In this document: piece by piece, positions 1 through 5,867 of the stretch
How the letters are laid out: each line of letters starts with the position of its first letter
Position numbering within the stretch: position 1 is the stretch's first letter
Source of the DNA: an uncultured Collinsella sp.
GTDB lineage: Bacteria > Actinomycetota > Coriobacteriia > Coriobacteriales > Coriobacteriaceae
Assembly (NCBI GenBank): GCA_900754435.1
Contig: CAAECT010000212.1
Location: 1-7,282 of the forward strand
Length of the DNA stretch: 7,282 nt
Direction: 5' to 3'
Position numbers and translations under genes: made by a program
The notes under the pieces: model-generated
Seen by the model: only the letters and a program-made list of their open reading frames with translations
Database searches by the model: none
What the model was told of the DNA's origin: nothing

Positions 1-2360
1 CCTGCTGGGATTGGACCCACGAGTACGGCGGCATCATCGTCGAGCAGATCAAGCGCATGGGCTGTTCCGTCGACTTCGACAACGAGCGCTTCACCATGGA
101 CGAGGACTATGCCCAGGCCGTGCGCAAGGTCTTCTGCGACTGGTACCACGACGGCTTGATCTATCGCGGCAAGCGCATCGTCAACTGGTGTCCCAACTGC
201 ACTACCGCTATCTCGGACGACGAGGCCGAGTACAAGGACGAGAAGGGCCACCTGTGGCACCTGCGCTACCCGCTGACCGAGCCGGTCAACGGCCAGGACT
301 ACATCGTCGTCGCCACCACGCGCCCCGAGACCATGCTCGGCGACACGGGCGTTGCCGTCTCCCCGAAGGACCCCGAGAAGGCCGCCTTTGTGGGCAAGAC
401 CGTCAAACTCCCCATCGTCGACCGCGAGATCCCCATCTTTGAGGATTGGCATGTCGATGCCAACTTTGGCTCCGGCTTTGTCAAGGTCACCCCGGCCCAC
501 GACCCCAACGACTACGCCATGGGTCAGGCCCACGACCTGCCGCAGATCAACATCTTCGACGAGCACGCGGTGGTCGTCGAGGGCTACGGTGAGTTCACGG
601 GCATGACTCGCGAGGAGTGCCGCGAGGCCGTCATCAAGTGGTTTGAGGAGCATGACCTGCTCGATCACGTCGAGGACCACGACCACTCCGTCATGCACTG
701 CTACCGTTGCGACGCCGCACTGGAGCCGTGGCTGTCCGAGCAGTGGTTCGTCGCCGTCGACAAGCTCAAGGGGCCGGCACTCGACGCCGTCAACTCCGGC
801 AAGGTCACCTTCCACCCCGCGCGCTGGACGCAGACCTACACCACCTGGATGGAGAACCTCAAGGATTGGTGCATCAGCCGCCAGCTGTGGTGGGGCCACC
901 GCATCCCCGTGTTCTACTGCGAGGACTGCGGCTGGGAGGACGCCCTGACCGAGGACACCGACGTGTGCCCCAAGTGCGGCGGTCATCACGTGCATCAGGA
1001 CGAGAACGTGCTGGACACCTGGTTCAGCTCGCAGCTGTGGACCTTCGCCACACAGGGCTGGCCGCAAAAGCCGGAGCTGCTCGAGGGGCATCACCCCACG
1101 ACGGCGCTCGTCACCGCGCGCGACATCATCGCGCTGTGGGTCGCTCGCATGATCATGAGCTCGCTGTACTTCCTGGACGAGGTGCCGTTCAAGGACGTCG
1201 TCATCTACCCGACGATTCTTGCCAAGGATGGCAGCCGCATGTCCAAGTCCAAGGGCAACGGCGTTGACCCTATGGACCTTATTGGCATGTACGGTGCCGA
1301 CGCCATGCGCTACAACCTGCTGACGCTGTGCACCAACAACCAGGACGTCAAGTTCGACGCGAACATCGATAAGAAGACCAAGAAGCTCATCGACAGCCCG
1401 CGCACCGAGCAGGCCAAGTCGTTTGTGACCAAGATCTGGAACGCCAGCCGCTTCCTGCTCATGAACATGGAGGGCTACACGCCCGGCGAGCCCGTCGTGG
1501 AGACGCCGGCCGACGCCTGGATGTTCAGCCGCTTGGCCAAGGCCGTGAAGATGGTCACCGAGGGCATTGAGAACTACACCTTTGGCGACATGGCCCGCGG
1601 CGTGCAGCAGTTCTTCTGGAACGAGGTCTGCGACTGGTACGTCGAGGTCACCAAGGCCCGTCTGAAGGGCGAGGGCCGTCTGCAGGCTCAGCGCAACCTG
1701 ATCTTTGTGCTCGACACTTCCATTCGCCTGATGCACCCGCTTATGCCGTTTGTCACCGAGGAGATCTGGGACAACATGCCGGCGAGCGTGCTCGACCTGG
1801 ACGCCGAGGGCAACGTGGACCGCGCCGAGGCGCTCATGATCGCCAAGTGGCCGGAGCCTGCCGACTACGCTAAGTATGTCGATGAGCCTGCCGAGCGCGC
1901 GTTTGAGCTGTGCCGTACCGTCGTTTCCGCCGCCCGCGCCACGCGTTCGCGTTATCGCCTGAGCCCCAAGGCCGAGCTCGACGTGGTCGTGCGTGCCGGT
2001 GCCGAGGACATCGAGAAGCTCGAGAGCCTGCGCTCTACGATTGAGCCGCTGGCGAACACCGCCTCGCTGGTCATGGGTACCGACGTCGAGAAGCCGGCTG
2101 CGAGCATTGCCGTGGTCGACAGCGGCGTCGAGGTCTTTGTGGTGCTCGAGGGCAAGGTTGATCTTTCGGCCGAGAAGGCGCGCCTGGAGAAGGAGATCGC
2201 CGCGGCTCAGAAGGAACTCGCCGGCTGCGAGAAGACGCTCGCCAACGAGGGCTTTGTGGCCAAGGCCGCGCCCGAGGTGGTTCAGAAGAAGAGGGACCGT
2301 GCAGCTGAGCTCAAGGAGATCCTGGCGGCGTTGAACTCGCAGGTTGCTGACTTCTCGTAG
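1..2360 (+). CDS. valS: Valyl-tRNA synthetase, 5'-truncated by the window edge
   Basis: Class I aminoacyl-tRNA synthetase that charges tRNA-Val with valine in the cytoplasm and edits mischarged threonine. The frame is open from base 3 (first residues CWDWTHEYGG), so the gene starts upstream; roughly 100 N-terminal residues, including the HIGH motif, are missing. The CP1 editing domain shows TTRPETMLGDT at 315-347 and VTPAHDPNDYAMG further on. Four cysteine codons at 918, 927, 966 and 975 (CEDC and CPKC) suggest a zinc knuckle like that in some bacterial ValRS. DVLDTWFSS-type sequence (here NVLDTWFSS) and ALWVARMIM follow, then the catalytic RMSKS at 1236-1250. An anticodon-binding domain comes next, and the last ~60 residues (from about 2154) form the charged, Lys/Glu-rich coiled-coil arm typical of ValRS. 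Codons are strongly C/G-ending, as expected for a highly expressed gene. TAG stop. folC follows on the same strand, a pairing known in other Gram-positive bacteria. Confidence 0.97.
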   Translation, partial: CWDWTHEYGGIIVEQIKRMGCSVDFDNERFTMDEDYAQAVRKVFCDWYHDGLIYRGKRIVNWCPNCTTAISDDEAEYKDEKGHLWHLRYPLTEPVNGQDYIVVATTRPETMLGDTGVAVSPKDPEKAAFVGKTVKLPIVDREIPIFEDWHVDANFGSGFVKVTPAHDPNDYAMGQAHDLPQINIFDEHAVVVEGYGEFTGMTREECREAVIKWFEEHDLLDHVEDHDHSVMHCYRCDAALEPWLSEQWFVAVDKLKGPALDAVNSGKVTFHPARWTQTYTTWMENLKDWCISRQLWWGHRIPVFYCEDCGWEDALTEDTDVCPKCGGHHVHQDENVLDTWFSSQLWTFATQGWPQKPELLEGHHPTTALVTARDIIALWVARMIMSSLYFLDEVPFKDVVIYPTILAKDGSRMSKSKGNGVDPMDLIGMYGADAMRYNLLTLCTNNQDVKFDANIDKKTKKLIDSPRTEQAKSFVTKIWNASRFLLMNMEGYTPGEPVVETPADAWMFSRLAKAVKMVTEGIENYTFGDMARGVQQFFWNEVCDWYVEVTKARLKGEGRLQAQRNLIFVLDTSIRLMHPLMPFVTEEIWDNMPASVLDLDAEGNVDRAEALMIAKWPEPADYAKYVDEPAERAFELCRTVVSAARATRSRYRLSPKAELDVVVRAGAEDIEKLESLRSTIEPLANTASLVMGTDVEKPAASIAVVDSGVEVFVVLEGKVDLSAEKARLEKEIAAAQKELAGCEKTLANEGFVAKAAPEVVQKKRDRAAELKEILAALNSQVADFS

Positions 2361-2375
2361 GCGGTACTGGAGGAC

Positions 2376-2483
2376 GCGGTTCGGGGCTTTGCTCGCTACT
2401 GCGGACAGTCCTGCTCGCACGAAGGCCACATTAAGTGGCCTTCGGCTCGTGCGGAACTTGTATCGAGCAAAACCCCAAACCGC
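2376..2483. repeat. Nested long inverted repeat between valS and folC (element C)
   Basis: The outer arms 2376-2395 and 2464-2483 pair over 20 positions with 18 Watson-Crick pairs. The two exceptions (2382/2477 and 2387/2472) are C/A on the + strand but would be G.U in an RNA copied from the opposite strand. Inside sits a second hairpin, 2416-2429 with 2435-2453, a 14-bp stem (GAAGGCCAC side) with a 5-base bulge and the loop ATTAA. A short odd palindrome GGACAGTCC lies at 2403-2411. There is no U-tract after the right arm, so it is not a standard terminator. It could be a palindromic intergenic repeat or a structured RNA. No protein is encoded. Confidence 0.7.
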
Positions 2484-2560
2484 TCCCATAGCGGTTACGG
2501 GGGCGTTCGCTGCCTGGTAGGGCCACTTGGTTGTGGCCTTGATCTCGCTGCAAAGCGGTG
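2479..2560 (+). other. Cluster of small hairpins upstream of folC
   Basis: Three short inverted repeats follow element C. AACCGC (2478-2483, which is also the end of the C right arm) can pair with GCGGTT at 2491-2496. GGCCAC at 2521-2526 pairs with GTGGCC at 2533-2538 around a 6-base loop. CGCT at 2546-2549 pairs with AGCG at 2554-2557 around a GCAA tetraloop. The first pairing competes with the outer stem of element C, so alternative folds are possible. No known riboswitch class was recognised; a tetrahydrofolate riboswitch was considered because of folC but its conserved sequence is not apparent. Confidence 0.3.
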
Positions 2561-2580
2561 TTTGGCTGATATTTTGAATG

Positions 2581-2614
2581 GGAGGGGCTCGTTGTTTGTT
2601 ACGGGCCTCTTTTT
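2581..2614 (+). terminator. Intrinsic terminator just upstream of folC
   Basis: GGAGGGGCTCG (2581-2591) can pair along its whole length with 2602-2612 (CGGGCCTCTTT), counting several G.U pairs, around a 10-base U-rich loop. The hairpin runs straight into five T residues (2610-2614). It lies 220 bases past the valS stop and only 21 bases before the folC start. It could end the valS transcript, or act as an attenuator in a valS-folC transcript. Confidence 0.6.
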
Positions 2615-2620
2615 ATGTTG

Positions 2621-2625
2621 AGGGG
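2621..2625 (+). promoter_or_regulatory. Ribosome binding site that sets the folC start
   Basis: AGGGG at 2621-2625 lies 10 bases before the ATG at 2636. The earlier in-frame ATG at 2615 has only the terminator hairpin and T-tract upstream, with no ribosome binding site, so 2636 is the better start. Confidence 0.65.
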
Positions 2626-2635
2626 ACTTTGGGTT

Positions 2636-3979
2636 ATGGCTAAGCGTTCGGGGTCGTATTCTGTGCCGTTCTCGTTTGAGTTGCTTTCGTTTGATGAGGC
2701 TGTGGGGCTTGCTGCTGATACGGGGCGGATTTCTGGGGATGCTGGTCCTCTGCTTGAGACGGTTGTCGATATGCTCGATGAGCTTGGTCGTCCGGACGAG
2801 TATTTCGATTGCATTCAGGTTGCCGGTACCAATGGCAAGACTTCGACTACGCGTTTTTCGGCTGCTATCCTCCACGGCGAGGGGCTCAAGACCGCGCTAT
2901 ATACGTCGCCGCAGCTTGTTCGCTATCCCGAGCGCATGGAGGTCGATGGACGCGTTGTGAGCGACGAGGCCTTTGCCCGTGGTGTTTCTGCCGCTGTTGA
3001 GGCGGGGCATCGCGTGAATGCGCGCCGTGTGGCGGCGGGGGAGCGCGCCTATTCCATCCCGCCGTTTGACCTGCTGACGGCTGCCGCACTTGTAGTGTTT
3101 GCCGAGGCCGCGGTGGATGTTGCCGTGCTCGAGGTCGGCATGGGCGGACGTTGGGACGCCACGAGTGCGACCGATCCCGTCGCCGTTGCCATTACGGGCA
3201 TTGGGCTCGATCACACACGCATTCTGGGCGACACGCTCGAGGCAATTGCGGGGGAGAAGGCCGCAGTTATCAAACCCGGGCGCTTGGTTGTTTTGGGCGA
3301 GGGCACACATGAGGCGAGCGTTCAACGCGTGATGGATGCCCGTTGCCGCGAGTGCGGCATCGTGCCGCTCGTGGTGAGTCATGTCACGACTAAGGTGCCG
3401 GAGCACGTGGGCGACACGGTTGAGTTTAGCTGCACCACGCCGCGTGCGATCTATACGTCGAGCATGGTCAAGCCAGCGTATCAGCCGCAGAATGCAGCGT
3501 GCGCGATTATGCTTTGCGAGGGGTATTTGGGTCGCGAGCTCGATCATGACAAGCTCGATGCGTCGCTTATGGGCTGCCCCACGCCTGGCCGCTTTGATGT
3601 ACTGGGATCTGATCCGCTCAAGCTGATCGACGCCTGCCATAACCCTCAGAGTTGCGAGAACTTTGTGAGCGCGTTGGACGAGATCGATCCGTGCGTGGAG
3701 AACCGCCCCACGCTGCTGTGTGCCGCGCTGGCCGATAAGGACGTGGCGGGCATCGTCGACGTATTGATCCCTGCCTTTCCGCGCGTAGTTGTGACCCAGA
3801 CCGATTCCGATCGCGCCCTGCCGGCAGAGGAGCTCGCCGCCCTGGTGGACGCTGATAAGCTCGCGGGCGTATACCAGAGCGTGCCCGAGGCCCTCGCTGC
3901 CTTCGATGCTGCGGGCGAGCCCTTTGTAGCAGCCGGCACCATCACCCTAGCCGGCGAAGTAGCCGGCCTGCTTCGCTAA
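2636..3979 (+). CDS. folC: Bifunctional folylpolyglutamate / dihydrofolate synthase
   Basis: Cytoplasmic Mur-ligase-family ATPase that adds glutamate to dihydropteroate and/or to reduced folates, which retains folates in the cell. The protein is 447 residues, normal for bacterial FolC. The P-loop is GTNGKTS at residues 64-70. The substrate loop reads SPQL at 91-94, where most family members have SPHL. The Mg/ATP region has EVGMGGRWDAT at 166-176, LDHTRILG at 191-198 and GEKAAVIKPG from 206 (the lysine region carbamylated in characterised homologues). The C-terminal domain begins near 318 with GRFDVLG and has DACHNP at 332-337, the equivalent of the family DGAHNP. The start at 2636 is chosen by its Shine-Dalgarno sequence. 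The first ~200 bases use more T-ending codons (GCT, CTT, GGT) than valS. A terminator lies just upstream, so either it has a promoter not recognised here or expression depends on readthrough from valS. Whether it has both activities cannot be told from sequence. Confidence 0.95.
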   Translation: MAKRSGSYSVPFSFELLSFDEAVGLAADTGRISGDAGPLLETVVDMLDELGRPDEYFDCIQVAGTNGKTSTTRFSAAILHGEGLKTALYTSPQLVRYPERMEVDGRVVSDEAFARGVSAAVEAGHRVNARRVAAGERAYSIPPFDLLTAAALVVFAEAAVDVAVLEVGMGGRWDATSATDPVAVAITGIGLDHTRILGDTLEAIAGEKAAVIKPGRLVVLGEGTHEASVQRVMDARCRECGIVPLVVSHVTTKVPEHVGDTVEFSCTTPRAIYTSSMVKPAYQPQNAACAIMLCEGYLGRELDHDKLDASLMGCPTPGRFDVLGSDPLKLIDACHNPQSCENFVSALDEIDPCVENRPTLLCAALADKDVAGIVDVLIPAFPRVVVTQTDSDRALPAEELAALVDADKLAGVYQSVPEALAAFDAAGEPFVAAGTITLAGEVAGLLR

Positions 3980-3993
3980 CCCATCCCCTCATC

Positions 3994-4060
3994 AGTTGCG
4001 GTGAAATACGGACTGTTTTACAAGTCAGAAGCCTCAAACAGTCCGTATATCACCGCAACT
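3994..4060. repeat. Palindromic element A1, 25-bp arms
   Basis: The arms 3994-4018 and 4036-4060 are complementary at 24 of 25 positions (single A/A mismatch at 4005/4049) around a 17-base loop. The outer part (AGTTGCGGTGAAATA) recurs in A2 near 5776; the inner part (CGGACTGTTT) does not. It begins 14 bases after the folC stop. There is no U-tract directly after it, so it is not a canonical terminator, although such a stem would protect the 3' end of the folC mRNA. Confidence 0.85.
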
Positions 4061-4065
4061 CAAAA

Positions 4066-4096
4066 GCAGCCAATTTGGGACGGGCTTTTTAGTTGC
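4066..4096 (+). terminator. Likely folC terminator, module G1
   Basis: AGCC (4068-4071) can pair with GGCT (4083-4086), followed at once by TTTT, which gives an intrinsic terminator in the folC direction. An outer pairing GCAGC (4066-4070) with GTTGC (4092-4096) is also possible. Similar sequence recurs on the - strand at 5868-5900 and 5548-5573, with a matched base-pair change in the outer stem at 5868-5900. Confidence 0.55.
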
Positions 4097-4182
4097 CCTG
4101 TGCCCCGAGTTGACTCGCTTGCCACGAAATGGGCCTATTTACTACGTTTGACCGGTAACCCTCAACTATGCCGGGAATTGCA

Positions 4183-4208
4183 AAATTAAAACCGCAGGTA
4201 GACGGCTT
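4183..4208 (+). repeat. 26-bp core, copy 1 (in B1)
   Basis: The sequence begins AAATTAAAACCG and ends AGGTAGACGGCTT, and is identical base for base to 5636-5661. CCG (4192-4194) can pair with CGG (4203-4205) around an 8-base loop, but the hairpin is weak, so the conservation seems to be of the sequence itself. Confidence 0.9.
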
Positions 4209-4218
4209 GTCGATTTTC

Positions 4219-4250
4219 AAAAAAGACCCGCGTGCTTGACCCATGCGGGT
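4219..4250 (-). terminator. Intrinsic terminator for the peptidase gene, inside B1
   Basis: Read on the - strand, ACCCGC (4250-4245) pairs with GCGGGT (4231-4226), with further TG/CA pairs inside, followed by a C and six T residues (4224-4219). It lies about 80 bases past the peptidase stop and points in the right direction for that gene. Confidence 0.7.
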
Positions 4251-4294
4251 TAAACGTAGTAAATGGCCTGTTTTCGTGGCGAAGCGTTGGCGGG

Positions 4295-4325
4295 ATGCGG
4301 CAAAGGGGCAGCCCCTTTGCCGCAT
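4295..4325. repeat. Perfect 15-bp palindrome after the peptidase stop
   Basis: ATGCGGCAAAGGGGC (4295-4309) and its exact complement (4311-4325) flank a single A at 4310. It begins three bases after the peptidase stop codon on the - strand. No T-tract follows in either direction, so it is more likely a 3'-end stabilising stem or a palindromic repeat than a terminator alone. Confidence 0.85.
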
Positions 4326-4328
4326 TGC

Positions 4329-5417
4329 CTAGTCTAGGCGGACCGGATCGTGGGGGTAGGCGTTTAGAATCTCGACGCCGGACTCGGTAACTAGGACCAA
4401 GTCTTCGATGCGGACGCCGGTGCGGCCGGGGAGGTAGATGCCCGGTTCGATGGAGAACGTCATGCCCGGCTCGACAACCTGCTCGTTGGCAAGCGAGACG
4501 TCGCCCGGCTCGTGGTCCTGCAGACCAATCGAGTGGCCCAGGCGGTGCGTGAAGTACTTGCCGTAGCCAGCGTCCTCAATCACGCCGCGCGCGGCGCGGT
4601 CCAGGTCGCACATGCGCACGCCCGGTGCGATGAGCGCCTCGGCGGCCTCGTTGGCACGGCGCACGATGTCGTAGATACGCGCCGTCCCCTCGTCCGGCTC
4701 GCCCCAAAAGAACGTGCGCGTCATGTCCGAGCAGTAGTTGCGACGACGCCCGCCAATGTCGAACAGCACCACGTCGCCGCGCTTGAGCACGGTGTCGTCG
4801 GGCTCGTGGTGCGGGTCGCCGGCGTTAGCACCAAAGCTCACGATGGGCGGAAAGCTAAAGCCCTCGCAGCCGTGCTTGCGATACAGGCCGAGCATCTGGT
4901 CGGCAATTTCGCGTTCCGTCACGCCCTCGTGAACGAGCTTGATAGTGTCGGCCATCACAGCGTCGTTGGCGGCCGAGGACACGCGCATGAGCTCCTGCTC
5001 CGCGGCATCCTTGTGGGTGCGTGCGGCGGTGACGGCAAAGTCGCCCAGGAAGAACTCGCTCGCGGCGCGGCGATCCATAAGCGGCATCAAAAAGCCGGAG
5101 CGCATAACGGTGTCGATGCCCAGCGGTTTGGTCGGATCGACCTCGCGAACGATGGCGTCGGCCACGACGTCAGTATCGGTGTGATAGGCCACGCGGGCAT
5201 TGTCGTACTCGGGCAGCTGATGCAGCGCGTTGACCAAGATCACAGGTTCGCTATCGCGTGCGAGCAGCACGCCGCAAAAACGCTCGAACATATCGGCATA
5301 AAAACCGGTCAGATAGTAAATCGACCACGGGTCGTTTACGAGCAGCTGTGCGCCGGGGTGCTGAGCCTCGAGCGCATCAAGCACGTGCGCCACACGCTGG
5401 TCATCGACATGTGCCAT
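4329..5417 (-). CDS. M24-family Xaa-Pro peptidase (aminopeptidase P / prolidase type)
   Basis: Probable cytoplasmic metallopeptidase that cleaves the bond before proline in dipeptides or at peptide N-termini. The protein is 362 residues, usual for the short bacterial PepQ/PepP-like group. Residues 1 to about 130 match the creatinase-type N-terminal domain (NDPWSIYYLTGFYADMFERF). The pita-bread catalytic domain follows with all five metal ligands visible: D220 in VVLFDIGG, D231 in CSDMTRTF, H295 in HRLGHSIG, E324 in FSIEPGIYLPG and E338 in GVRIEDL. HHEP at 203-206 is also typical. The ATG at 5417 is chosen because AAAGGA (5429-5424) precedes it by 6 bases; the in-frame ATG at 5465 would add 16 residues outside the domain. 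It stands alone on its strand, converging with folC, with repeat elements on both sides. No signal peptide or membrane segment is seen. Dipeptidase and aminopeptidase P activity cannot be separated here, so no gene symbol is given. Confidence 0.94.
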   Translation of the reverse strand: MAHVDDQRVAHVLDALEAQHPGAQLLVNDPWSIYYLTGFYADMFERFCGVLLARDSEPVILVNALHQLPEYDNARVAYHTDTDVVADAIVREVDPTKPLGIDTVMRSGFLMPLMDRRAASEFFLGDFAVTAARTHKDAAEQELMRVSSAANDAVMADTIKLVHEGVTEREIADQMLGLYRKHGCEGFSFPPIVSFGANAGDPHHEPDDTVLKRGDVVLFDIGGRRRNYCSDMTRTFFWGEPDEGTARIYDIVRRANEAAEALIAPGVRMCDLDRAARGVIEDAGYGKYFTHRLGHSIGLQDHEPGDVSLANEQVVEPGMTFSIEPGIYLPGRTGVRIEDLVLVTESGVEILNAYPHDPVRLD

Positions 5418-5423
5418 ACATCG

Positions 5424-5429
5424 TCCTTT
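5424..5429 (-). promoter_or_regulatory. Ribosome binding site of the Xaa-Pro peptidase gene
   Basis: AAAGGA on the - strand, 6 bases before the ATG at 5417. It decides the start against the in-frame ATG at 5465. No convincing -35/-10 pair was found upstream of it. Confidence 0.7.
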
Positions 5430-5476
5430 CGCTAGGGTGCCACCATGGTATCCCAAGCCCGGCACATAGGGACGCT

Positions 5477-5554
5477 CCTTTTATGACGGCACTTCGGGAC
5501 ACTCCTTGGCATGGCCAGCTTGGCAAGTGTGCAGGAAAAAGGAGTCATAAGAGG
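5477..5554. repeat. Inverted repeat upstream of the peptidase gene
   Basis: CCTTTTATGAC (5477-5487) pairs with GTCATAAGAGG (5544-5554) over 11 bases with one G.U. The interior contains ACACT/AGTGT (5499-5503 with 5526-5530) and a GCCAGCTTGGC hairpin near 5514-5524, so the segment could fold as a branched structure. The right arm runs into module G3. It lies in the 5418-5888 gap, which has no credible gene. Confidence 0.5.
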
Positions 5555-5573
5555 CCCGTCCCAAATGGGCTGG
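5548..5573 (-). other. Module G3, related to the folC terminator
   Basis: The - strand reads AGCCCATTTGGGACGGGC, close to G1 (AGCCAATTTGGGACGGGC), followed by CTCTTA in place of a T-run. GCCC/GGGC pairs across it. It abuts the left arm of B2. As a terminator it would be weak. Confidence 0.5.
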
Positions 5574-5734
5574 TTTCAAAAGTATGGCGGATTACGGGGC
5601 TGGACCTGTATTACTTGACCATGGGTAAAATCGCGAAATTAAAACCGCAGGTAGACGGCTTATCAAAAATCGAAAACTGCCGGTATGGATGGGGGTCTCC
5701 GAATCGGCCCCGTAATCCGGCATAGTTTTGAAAT
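5573..5734. repeat. Element B2: long inverted repeat with the same core
   Basis: The arms 5574-5600 and 5707-5733 pair at 25 of 27 positions: TTTCAAAA, TATG and CGGATTACGGGGC with their complements, interrupted by two G/G mismatches (5582/5725 and 5587/5720). Weaker pairs extend both ends. The arm sequences have no visible similarity to those of B1, although overall length (about 162 against 169) and the internal 26-bp core agree. It encodes no credible protein. Confidence 0.82.
5636..5661 (+). repeat. 26-bp core, copy 2 (in B2)
   Basis: Identical to 4183-4208 and on the same strand. Identity stops at both edges: upstream is ATCGCG here against ATTGCA in B1, and downstream the two diverge into different A/T-rich sequence. 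Confidence 0.9.
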
Positions 5735-5775
5735 GGCACTAAAGTAGGCACAAGCTGAATACCGATTCCAAGGAT

Positions 5776-5842
5776 AGTTGCGGTGGAATAGTTCCTGGAT
5801 GCCGGGGTTTTGGCGGAAATCAGGAACTATTTCACCGCAATT
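5776..5842. repeat. Palindromic element A2, 22-bp arms
   Basis: The arms 5776-5797 and 5821-5842 pair at all 22 positions as + strand RNA, including two G.U pairs (5777/5841 and 5786/5832). The outer ends repeat the A1 ends (AGTTGCGGTGGAATA here), whereas the inner arm GTTCCTG is unrelated to that of A1. The 23-base loop contains a small GCCG/TGGC stem. Total length is 67 bases, the same as A1. Confidence 0.85.
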
Positions 5843-5867
5843 GAGGAGGGGTGGGGTGGATGGCGGG

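Larger units (their letters stand above)
4117..4285. repeat. Element B1: long imperfect inverted repeat with conserved core
   Basis: The left arm (4117-4153) and right arm (4248-4285) pair in two blocks. GCCACGAAA (4121-4129) pairs with 4272-4280, flanked by GCTT/AAGC with one bulged base. ATTTACTACGTTT (4137-4149) pairs perfectly with 4252-4264 and continues with GACC/GGTT including one G.U. A partly paired internal loop separates the blocks. Between the arms lies the 26-bp core shared with B2. The 3' half also contains a terminator on the - strand. It occupies most of the folC-peptidase gap and encodes no credible protein. Confidence 0.8.

Noticed and set aside
707..1267. 186-codon + strand frame inside valS, and similar short frames at 11-442 and 352-948
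   Set aside because: Arg/His/Pro-rich out-of-frame readings of the valS coding sequence.
2464..2614. Tetrahydrofolate riboswitch or T-box upstream of folC
   Set aside because: Neither the conserved THF riboswitch sequence nor a T-box sequence could be found; only short generic hairpins are seen.
2615..2635. Upstream ATG as the folC start
   Set aside because: It directly follows the terminator T-tract with no ribosome binding site, while 2636 has AGGGG at good spacing.
2897..3640. 247-codon open frame on the - strand across folC
   Set aside because: Shadow of folC: rich in Arg/His/Ala with no family motif, while folC has complete catalytic motifs.
4001..4189. 62-codon + strand frame starting in palindrome A1
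   Set aside because: It begins inside the palindrome and ends in B1, with no ribosome binding site; the sequence is explained by the repeats.
4117..4285. Insertion sequence with terminal inverted repeats
   Set aside because: No transposase frame inside or nearby, and no clear target-site duplication flanking the arms; a non-autonomous element remains possible and is covered in the findings.
4512..5435. 307-codon open frame on the + strand, antisense to the peptidase gene
   Set aside because: It lies wholly opposite a gene with all five M24 metal ligands, its composition is that of a GC-rich shadow frame, and no domain is recognisable.
5258..5725. 155-codon + strand frame spanning the peptidase 5' end and element B2
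   Set aside because: It crosses an antisense gene start and several inverted repeats, has low-complexity content and no family resemblance.
4117..5734. CRISPR array or tandem-repeat array based on the 26-bp core
   Set aside because: Only two copies, 1.45 kb apart with a gene between them; no regular spacing and no cas genes.
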